A stretch of DNA of 5,508 bases from an uncultured Alphaproteobacteria bacterium (GTDB taxonomy: Bacteria > Pseudomonadota > Alphaproteobacteria > RF32 > CAG-239), in NCBI GenBank assembly GCA_944391365.1, contig CALXTH010000082.1, positions 1 through 5,508 on the forward strand, given 5' to 3'. The translations under genes were made by a program, and so were the position numbers. The notes beneath the pieces are model-generated. The model was not told the origin of the DNA. It saw only the letters and a program-made list of their open reading frames with translations, and did no database searches. The first letter of the stretch is position 1. The number at the start of each line of letters is the position of its first letter. This document shows, in pieces, positions 1-3,803 of this stretch.

Positions 1-35
1 CCTTAACGGAATTAAGGCAAACGGGCGCCGTTTGA

Positions 36-128
36 TCCGATCGGTTCGCAGTGGAAAGATTGGGGCATGAAGTGCACTGCGTGCAGATTGTGTGTGAGGG
101 GAAGGAAGAAAAAACGGTGTTATCGTGA
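36..128 (+). pseudogene. Possible 3' remnant of an unidentified gene
   Basis: Thirty sense codons with a protein-like mix end at a TGA at 126-128. No ATG lies in this frame after the upstream in-frame TGA at 33-35. Upstream of that stop the same frame is open to the window edge (reading LTELRQTGAV). A single nonsense mutation or a frameshift would explain the pattern, but so would chance in a short intergenic stretch. Every confident gene in this window ends in TAA, so the TGA ending is a mild argument against an intact gene. No family is recognised. Confidence 0.2.
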
Positions 129-138
129 ACTGATAACA
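118..138. repeat. Perfect 7+7 inverted repeat, operator-like
   Basis: TGTTATC (118-124) and GATAACA (132-138) are exact reverse complements around a 7-bp spacer. No T-run follows on either strand, so an intrinsic terminator is unlikely. The 21-bp dyad has the size of a dimeric regulator site and lies about 200 bp upstream of the response regulator. It could act on that gene or on something to the left. The regulator is unknown. Confidence 0.35.
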
Positions 139-273
139 ATGACTGATTTGGCAGGAGGTATCCAGTTGTTTATATATACCTTAGCTTATATCTTGTCGAT
201 TTCTGCATATCCTGACGGCAAGATTCAGGAAAGGAAAACACGAAAGAAGTGATAAAAATTTATCTCCGTATAC

Positions 274-301
274 TTTAAATTAGGAAAAAACGGTTTATAT
301 T
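274..301 (+). promoter_or_regulatory. Candidate vegetative promoter for the response regulator
   Basis: A -35-like TTTAAA (274-279) and a -10-like TATATT (296-301) are 16 bp apart. They would place transcription start near 308, giving a leader of about 35 nt before the ATG at 343. The -35 box matches TTGACA at four of six positions and the -10 box matches TATAAT at five of six. A weaker alternative is TTGTTT (166-171) with TATCTT (189-194), 17 bp apart. The region is AT-rich, so chance matches are likely. Confidence 0.35.
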
Positions 302-329
302 AAAGTAGAGTGCAAAAGTTTTGTTCTTG

Positions 330-336
330 GGGAGGA
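330..336 (+). promoter_or_regulatory. Shine-Dalgarno sequence fixing the response regulator start
   Basis: GGGAGGA ends six bases before the ATG at 343. A start at the upstream in-frame GTG at 310 would place this sequence inside the gene and add 11 residues ahead of the receiver domain's first strand. The ATG at 343 is therefore preferred. Confidence 0.75.
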
Positions 337-342
337 AATTTC

Positions 343-975
343 ATGAAAGTTTTAATTGCTGAAGACCATGCCCTGTTTCGGGAAGCTTTGGGAAACCTTG
401 TTAAACAAATTATCCCAGGAATAGAGGTATGGGAGACCGCTAAGTATGCTGAAACTTTTGCTTTGCTGGAAAATACTCCGGAGATTGACCTGATTATTCT
501 GGATCTGGATTTGCCTGATGCCGACTGGGAAGACGGGATGCGCAAGCTTCGGGAAATTAACCAAAATATCAAAATAGTTATTATCTCAGCCAGTGAGGAT
601 AATCAGACAATCCGCCGGGCATCCGAATATCATATTGTCGGTTATATCCCCAAAAGTTTTGATCCGAAAATTCTTTCCAGCGCCTTAAAAATTGTTTTTG
701 ACGGCGGGACATATGCCCCAATCAGCGCTGTTCAACACAGAGACGGCGCTTATGAACAGCGGCAGCAATTTGCTGTGGCTCATAATAATCTGACGCAGCG
801 TCAGACACAGGTTTTGCGCCTCGTCGGCGAGGGAAAATCAAACAAGCAGATTGCTTATGAAATGCAGGTTTCCGAGGCGACAGTCAAGCTGCATATCAAT
901 GCCCTGCTCCGAACACTCGGTGTTACGAACCGTACGCAGGCTGTTATAACGGCTCAAAAGCTCGGGTTGATTTAA
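343..975 (+). CDS. NarL/FixJ-family response regulator (receiver + LuxR-type HTH)
   Basis: This 210-aa protein has the standard two-domain layout and length of the NarL/FixJ family. The receiver (about 1-120) shows the acidic pair E7-D8, the likely phospho-acceptor D54 in the strand LIILDLDLP, the switch residue S82 in VIISASED and the conserved K104 in IPKSFDP. After a linker, residues 149-210 form a LuxR-type helix-turn-helix, with LTQRQTQVL, GKSNKQIA, VSEATVKLHI and LGVTNRTQAV all recognisable. Phosphorylation by a histidine kinase should promote dimerisation and DNA binding, making it a cytoplasmic transcription regulator. No kinase gene lies in the window, so partner and targets are unknown. 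The gene is monocistronic, with its own ribosome-binding site and a terminator right after it. The product class is very secure; the specific regulator is not named. Confidence 0.95.
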   Translation: MKVLIAEDHALFREALGNLVKQIIPGIEVWETAKYAETFALLENTPEIDLIILDLDLPDADWEDGMRKLREINQNIKIVIISASEDNQTIRRASEYHIVGYIPKSFDPKILSSALKIVFDGGTYAPISAVQHRDGAYEQRQQFAVAHNNLTQRQTQVLRLVGEGKSNKQIAYEMQVSEATVKLHINALLRTLGVTNRTQAVITAQKLGLI

Positions 976-981
976 AAACAG

Positions 982-1011
982 AAAGAGGCGGAAAATTTAC
1001 CGCCTCTTTTT
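982..1011. terminator. Bidirectional intrinsic terminator between the response regulator and rpoH
   Basis: AAAGAGGCGG (982-991) pairs perfectly with CCGCCTCTTT (1000-1009) around an 8-nt AT-rich loop, giving a 10-bp stem. On the + strand it is followed by two more T residues. On the - strand the stem's own U-rich arm is extended by the complement of the A-run at 976-978. It lies between two convergent stop codons, 6 bp after one and 8 bp after the other, and can serve both genes. Confidence 0.9.
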
Positions 1012-1019
1012 ATAAAACC

Positions 1020-1928
1020 TTATTCTGCCGCTACCGGAAGGAGTTTTTCCCGGTTGGCTTTCACGGCTGCCGCCAGATGTTCAAAAGCTTTTTTCTCAAT
1101 CTGCCGCACACGTTCTCTGCTGACACCAAACTTAAGCCCTATGTTCTCAAGCGTTTCAGGCTCTTCGGTCAGCATTCGCGCTTTGATGATATATTGTTCA
1201 CGTTCGTTCAGACTCTTTATACTGTCTGTCAAAATCTGTTTACGCAGGTTGCGCTCTTCTTTCAGCGCATAGGCGCCTTCAATGTTTTGTTTCGTATCGA
1301 CCAGAAAGTCAATCCGCTCGTCTTCGCTGTCATCCCCCGCAGCGACATTCAGCGACCGGTCGCCGCTCAGACGCTGGTTCATCTCAACTACGTCTTGTTC
1401 ATCTACCACCAGTTCTTTGGCGATTTCTTTCACAACAGAGGGTTCAAGCTCTTTATTGTCATACAGGCCGAGACGCGACTTGATTCTGTTCAGATTGTAA
1501 AATAATTTTTTCTGGGCGGCAACCGTACCGATTTTCACCAAAGACCATGATCTCAGGATAAAATCATTAATTGCGGCTTTAATCCACCACATGGCATAAG
1601 TCGCCAGCCGGACATTTTTGCTTAAATCAAATTTTTTAACCGCCTGCATCAAACCGATATTGGCTTCTGAAATAATATCTGCCAGAGGCAGTCCGTAACG
1701 GCGATAAGTTAAAGCAATTTTGGCCGCCAGCCGCAGATGCGACGTGACCAGTTTGTGCGCAGCATTCAAATCACCTTTTTCACGAAACTCCTGAACCAGG
1801 TTCCGTTCTTCTTCTTCAGTCAGGACCGGAATTTTTTTGATTTGTTCAAAATAGGCGACCAGGCTGTTTTCTTCAACCGGAACCGGAAGATTCGTTTTGT
1901 TTTTGATAATTGTAACTGCTTTGTTCAT
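1020..1928 (-). CDS. rpoH: RNA polymerase sigma-32 factor RpoH (heat-shock sigma)
   Basis: This 302-aa sigma factor has the size of RpoH. It directs core RNA polymerase to heat-shock promoters (chaperones, proteases). Region 1.2/2.1 begins near residue 23 (AYFEQIKKIPVLTEEEE). Region 2 contains LVTSHLRLAAKIA, the aromatic YAMWWIKAAINDFILRSWSL stretch (111-130) and VKIGT. The hallmark RpoH box QKKLFYNL is at 139-146; it separates RpoH from RpoD and RpoS and is linked to core binding and control. Region 4.2 with its helix-turn-helix is at about 257-281 (LENIGLKFGVSRERVRQIEKKA). There is no long region 1.1, as expected for this class. The ATG at 1928 follows an AGAAGG ribosome-binding site 10 nt upstream. 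The gene converges on the response regulator and appears monocistronic. Its unusually rich upstream region suggests several layers of control. Confidence 0.96.
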   Translation of the reverse strand: MNKAVTIIKNKTNLPVPVEENSLVAYFEQIKKIPVLTEEEERNLVQEFREKGDLNAAHKLVTSHLRLAAKIALTYRRYGLPLADIISEANIGLMQAVKKFDLSKNVRLATYAMWWIKAAINDFILRSWSLVKIGTVAAQKKLFYNLNRIKSRLGLYDNKELEPSVVKEIAKELVVDEQDVVEMNQRLSGDRSLNVAAGDDSEDERIDFLVDTKQNIEGAYALKEERNLRKQILTDSIKSLNEREQYIIKARMLTEEPETLENIGLKFGVSRERVRQIEKKAFEHLAAAVKANREKLLPVAAE

Positions 1929-1977
1929 AAAAATCTTACCTTCTTTCAGATGGGATTTTTATTGTCCCAAACGAAAG
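1927..1977 (-). promoter_or_regulatory. rpoH: rpoH mRNA leader with two mutually exclusive folds, thermometer-like
   Basis: Fold B: AUAAAAAUC (from + strand 1962-1954) is an exact 9-bp complement of GAUUUUUAU (1935-1927). The stem includes the AU of the start codon, and the 18-nt loop holds the AGAAGG ribosome-binding site. Eight of nine pairs are A-U, so it would melt easily. Fold A: UGGGA (1969-1965) pairs with UCCCA (1955-1951). It can stack on CUUUC (1977-1973) with GAAAG (1947-1943) through a 3x3 internal loop, leaving AAGG and the start codon outside. The folds share bases 1954-1962 and cannot coexist. E. coli rpoH translation is controlled by mRNA structure; extending that to this gene is inference. 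If transcription starts near 1972, the CUUUC arm is absent. Confidence 0.35.
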
Positions 1978-1979
1978 GA

Positions 1980-2008
1980 ATGGTAACACCGATTCAGAAA
2001 AAAATCAA
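1980..2008 (-). promoter_or_regulatory. rpoH: Vegetative-type promoter for rpoH
   Basis: On the - strand, TTGATT (complement of 2003-2008) and TACCAT (complement of 1980-1985) are separated by exactly 17 bp. They match TTGACA at four of six positions and TATAAT at four of six. Transcription would start near 1972-1974, giving a leader of about 45 nt. This is the best housekeeping-type promoter next to the gene. Confidence 0.5.
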
Positions 2009-2018
2009 CATCTTTCAT

Positions 2019-2046
2019 CAGATAAATGAATATTATTTTTTATCAA
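2019..2046 (-). promoter_or_regulatory. rpoH: Possible second upstream promoter for rpoH
   Basis: On the - strand TTGATA (complement of 2041-2046) and TATCTG (complement of 2019-2024) are 16 bp apart. The -35 box is good; the -10 box is weak. The stretch is AT-rich, so a chance match is a real possibility. Confidence 0.25.
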
Positions 2047-2054
2047 GAAGCCTA

Positions 2055-2082
2055 TGATGGGGCTATCTGCCGGCGTCAAGGG
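2055..2082 (-). promoter_or_regulatory. rpoH: Heat-shock (sigma-32)-like promoter upstream of rpoH
   Basis: On the - strand CCCTTGAC (complement of 2075-2082) is followed, after 12 bp, by CCCCATCA (complement of 2055-2062). These resemble the enterobacterial sigma-32 elements CCCTTGAA and CCCCATNT, each with one mismatch. The 12-bp spacer is slightly shorter than the usual 13-15. The site lies about 130 bp upstream of the rpoH start, in the short GC-richer stretch just after the DUF5131 stop codon. Sigma-32-dependent autoregulation of rpoH is known in Caulobacter, which makes the position meaningful. The alphaproteobacterial -10 consensus differs from the E. coli one, which lowers confidence. 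Confidence 0.35.
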
Positions 2083-2101
2083 CACATGTTCCGGGGCGGA
2101 G

Positions 2102-2986
2102 TTATTTTTTCTCACAAGCGCCGCAATCGGCACAGCCGTTGCAGATAATCCGGCTGCCGCAAGTGTTGCAACGTTCTCTGAAATGTTTTTGATACAGCGG
2201 CAAAGAATCGGCAAACAAAGATTTTTGCCCGGGCATGTTCAACTTAAAATGCTGCGGACGGCCTGTATATTGCAGCCCGGATTTATAAGCCTGACGGCTC
2301 TGAAGGGCTTTATCGGGAAGATGGTAAGTTTTGCCGTCCTTTATAAAAATTGTTCCGGTTTCAATAAAGCAAAAAGTCGTCTCGGCAGCCACGCATTCGT
2401 CATAAAGTTTTTTGACCCATTCATAGCGCAACGGCCGGGAGCCATCATAGTTTTCACCGCCGGCGACAACCTGTTCAATAATGCCGGTTTGCAGATAAGG
2501 CTTGATGCTGACTTCACCGATAAACGGCGCAACCATAATGCCCTTATGTTTAAACGGCAGCTCAAACAGCAGCGGAATCCGTTCATCTGCTCTTGCCTGA
2601 TTTTCACAGGTGACATTAAAAAACACATTTTCCCAGCCGTCTTCCCAATCCGGCGGCAGCTGTTCCCTGACCCGCTCCGGCCGTTTGGTCAGCAGAAAAA
2701 AGACAACATCCGGGCGGCTTTTTATTATTTTCCAGGCTTCCGGGCGCCAGGCATCTGCCTCTGCAAGGAAAAAATCTGAGGTCATGCAGACGCGAATCTG
2801 CTCGCCGCTTTTGATTTTATAATTGCCGTTTTTATCCTTATGCAGAGGATAATCAAAATTGTTTTTTACTTTATAAATCCGGCTGCCGTCTTTGTCCCGT
2901 TGTTTATCAAGAAAATACATATAGCAGTTTTGGCAGCCTTCACTTTTTTTGATACAGCCGTGCCATGGGTTCCAAATATCGTGCAT
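2102..2986 (-). CDS. DUF5131 family protein (phage Gp37/Gp68-like)
   Basis: This 294-aa soluble protein carries the family's N-terminal signature WNPWHGC at 5-11, followed by GCQNCYMY. Together they give cysteines C11, C18 and C21 (C-X6-C-X2-C). Other recognisable family blocks are FLLTKRPER (97-105), NVTCENQ (124-130), APFIGE (153-158), VAGGENYDGSRPLRYEWV (174-191) and a late aromatic-rich segment. The C-terminus holds six more cysteines at 273, 276, 282, 285, 288 and 291, suggesting a metal or iron-sulfur site. DUF5131 proteins occur in phages and on bacterial chromosomes; their activity is not established as far as I know, although the cysteine triad suggests metal or cluster binding. The ATG lies 6 bp after the stop of the upstream membrane-protein gene with only a weak GGA ahead of it, so translation is probably coupled. 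Only a weak 4-bp hairpin follows, so read-through toward rpoH is possible. Family secure, function unknown. Confidence 0.88.
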   Translation of the reverse strand: MHDIWNPWHGCIKKSEGCQNCYMYFLDKQRDKDGSRIYKVKNNFDYPLHKDKNGNYKIKSGEQIRVCMTSDFFLAEADAWRPEAWKIIKSRPDVVFFLLTKRPERVREQLPPDWEDGWENVFFNVTCENQARADERIPLLFELPFKHKGIMVAPFIGEVSIKPYLQTGIIEQVVAGGENYDGSRPLRYEWVKKLYDECVAAETTFCFIETGTIFIKDGKTYHLPDKALQSRQAYKSGLQYTGRPQHFKLNMPGQKSLFADSLPLYQKHFRERCNTCGSRIICNGCADCGACEKK

Positions 2987-2992
2987 TTTTGG

Positions 2993-3382
2993 TTATCCGG
3001 AGGTGCTTTCCCGCCACAGGTTTTGAAGTTTTTGCCACCATGACTGAGGTGCTTCACATGTTTCGGTCTGCGCATTCCAGATTCCGCCGCTTTCCTCACA
3101 GGCGGTAATATCCCGGCGGGACCAGCTGTAATATCCATAAAACAGAATCAGCACAACGGCTATCGTCAAAATCAGCTTGAACAAATTTTTGGCCAAGAAC
3201 AAAATCAGCCAGGCGACGGCAATGCCCAGCATGATCATTTTGTTCAAGACCGGGTCGTTGCCAAGGATATAGGCCTGAAAACCAAAATACAGAAGTGCCA
3301 ACAGTGTAATGGTGTTAATCGGGGAGAAAATCATTGCGCCCAATAATCTCAGGCTCCAGTGTTTTTTTTCTTCTTCACTCAT
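2993..3382 (-). CDS. Small membrane protein with three predicted helices and a C-X13-C tail
   Basis: This 129-aa protein starts with a short charged segment (MSEEEKKHW). Hydrophobic helices follow at about 22-40, 47-64 and 68-86. After the basic SRR at 88-90 comes a polar tail containing C95 and C109 in CEESGGIWNAQTETC, then a Trp-rich end (SWWQKLQNLW). The cysteine pair flanking a GG-W core resembles small disulfide-type loops in envelope proteins. With three helices the termini lie on opposite sides; the basic residues after helix 3 would favour a cytoplasmic tail, so the topology is unsettled. The start is well supported by AAAGGAG five bases before the ATG. It is the first gene of a two-gene operon with the DUF5131 gene, 6 bp apart. 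I do not recognise a named family. Confidence 0.8.
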   Translation of the reverse strand: MSEEEKKHWSLRLLGAMIFSPINTITLLALLYFGFQAYILGNDPVLNKMIMLGIAVAWLILFLAKNLFKLILTIAVVLILFYGYYSWSRRDITACEESGGIWNAQTETCEAPQSWWQKLQNLWRESTSG

Positions 3383-3416
3383 GGCGGCTCCTTTGGCTTA
3401 AAAAAACTTATGTTTT

Positions 3417-3445
3417 GTTGTAACAGAATTTTGAAATTTATGCAA
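3417..3445 (-). promoter_or_regulatory. Promoter for the membrane protein-DUF5131 operon
   Basis: On the - strand TTGCAT (complement of 3440-3445) and TACAAC (complement of 3417-3422) are 17 bp apart. Both boxes match the vegetative consensus at four of six positions. Transcription would start near 3410, about 28 nt before the ATG at 3382. It is divergent from the strong promoter at 3468-3496. Confidence 0.45.
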
Positions 3446-3467
3446 CGGGGAATCTTGATTTTGTATG

Positions 3468-3496
3468 TTGACAAAATACCAAATTTCGTCTATACT
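3468..3496 (+). promoter_or_regulatory. Near-consensus vegetative promoter for the 58-aa membrane protein
   Basis: A perfect -35 TTGACA (3468-3473) and a -10 TATACT (3491-3496) are separated by exactly 17 bp. This is the best promoter match in the window. Transcription should start near 3503, at the edge of the palindrome at 3503-3517. A promoter this strong in front of a tiny gene suggests repression under some condition. Confidence 0.8.
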
Positions 3497-3502
3497 ATTT
3501 AT

Positions 3503-3517
3503 TAATAATGATTATTA
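3503..3517. promoter_or_regulatory. Fur-box-like palindrome at the transcription start
   Basis: TAATAATGATTATTA is a perfect 7-1-7 palindrome. It matches the 7-1-7 Fur consensus TGATAATnATTATCA at 12 of 14 specified positions. It overlaps the predicted start of the strong promoter, a classical repressor position. Iron-responsive control by a Fur-family protein is inferred. In AT-rich DNA such a palindrome can also arise by chance, and some alphaproteobacteria use other iron regulators. Confidence 0.4.
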
Positions 3518-3571
3518 TGACACATGAGGATCCGGTCACATAAAGCCTCTTTAAATATTCCGGAAAATATT

Positions 3572-3748
3572 ATGAATAAAAAGGTTATTTTATTATTTGT
3601 CTGTGGTTTGATTATTGCAATTACCGGCGCTTCGCTGTTTTGGTTTGAGAATCCCGAATCGGGTCTTATTGTTTGGTGTGCGGGTGCCGTGTTTATTGTC
3701 TTTGCTTTTTTGCTGAATTATCTGCAGGAGCGGATCTACACCATTTAA
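3572..3748 (+). CDS. Small two-helix membrane protein (58 aa)
   Basis: The product is almost entirely two hydrophobic helices, at about 5-25 (VILLFVCGLIIAITGASLFWF) and 32-52 (GLIVWCAGAVFIVFAFLLNYL), joined by a short acidic turn (ENPES). A hairpin topology in the inner membrane is expected. I prefer the ATG at 3572 because the protein then starts MNKK directly before helix 1, with GGA 7 nt upstream. An in-frame ATG at 3524 would give 74 aa, but its 16-residue extension is polar and it lacks a Shine-Dalgarno sequence. The gene is monocistronic, with a strong promoter, a Fur-box-like site and a terminator 10 bp after its stop. These well-formed flanking signals argue that it is a genuine gene. 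No family or function is recognised. Confidence 0.65.
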   Translation: MNKKVILLFVCGLIIAITGASLFWFENPESGLIVWCAGAVFIVFAFLLNYLQERIYTI

Positions 3749-3758
3749 TTAATCAAAC

Positions 3759-3791
3759 AAAAGCCACACTTTGTTCAAGTGCGGCTTTTTT
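3759..3791. terminator. Bidirectional intrinsic terminator
   Basis: AAAAGCC-A-CACTT (3759-3771) pairs with AAGTG-C-GGCTTTT (3777-3789) around a 5-nt loop, a 12-bp stem with one A/C mismatch. On the + strand it is followed by more T residues. On the - strand the outgoing arm ends in a U-rich tract. It lies between the convergent 58-aa gene and the M23 peptidase gene and can end transcription of both. Confidence 0.88.
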
Positions 3792-3803
3792 GTTTTGGTG
3801 AAA

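Larger units (their letters stand above)
1..342. other. Left-edge region without a secure gene
   Basis: No convincing complete gene is visible before the response regulator. The forward frame from 36 to a TGA at 126-128 reads like the end of a real protein (DRFAVERLGHEVHCVQIV and on), but it is interrupted by a TGA at 33-35. A second forward frame is open from the left edge to a TGA at 68-70. One of these may be the 3' end of a gene lying to the left, or the tail of a decayed one. The region also holds a perfect inverted repeat at 118-138, an unused strong Shine-Dalgarno sequence at 153-159 and a candidate promoter at 274-301. I do not recognise the protein fragment. Confidence 0.5.

Noticed and set aside
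1..69. Reverse-strand frame at the left edge reading PIFPLRTDRIKRRPF, faintly like the start of a rhomboid-family protein
   Set aside because: No start codon is available in that frame, and the neighbouring ATG frame stops after 18 codons. The resemblance is too short to support a gene.
67..252. Forward open frame of 61 codons starting at 67
   Set aside because: The start has no ribosome-binding site and its first part overlaps a more protein-like frame. Only its last 28 codons have any translation signal, reported separately as a weak possibility.
1077..1505. Forward open frame of 142 codons inside rpoH
   Set aside because: It is antisense to clearly conserved RpoH regions and reads as low-complexity, Phe-rich sequence typical of a shadow.
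2040..2070. Intrinsic terminator after the DUF5131 gene
   Set aside because: Only a 4-bp AGCC/GGCT stem with an 8-nt loop is present and the following tract is not T-rich, so it is too weak to call.
2054..2779. Long forward open frame (241 codons) opposite the DUF5131 gene
   Set aside because: The opposite strand matches DUF5131 signatures along its length and fits an operon. The forward frame has no ribosome-binding site and no recognisable domain, so it is an antisense shadow.
3524..3571. Longer 74-aa version of the small membrane protein
   Set aside because: The ATG at 3524 lacks a Shine-Dalgarno sequence, and the added 16 residues are polar and unlike a natural N-terminus before a membrane helix. 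The ATG at 3572 fits better, though this is not certain.
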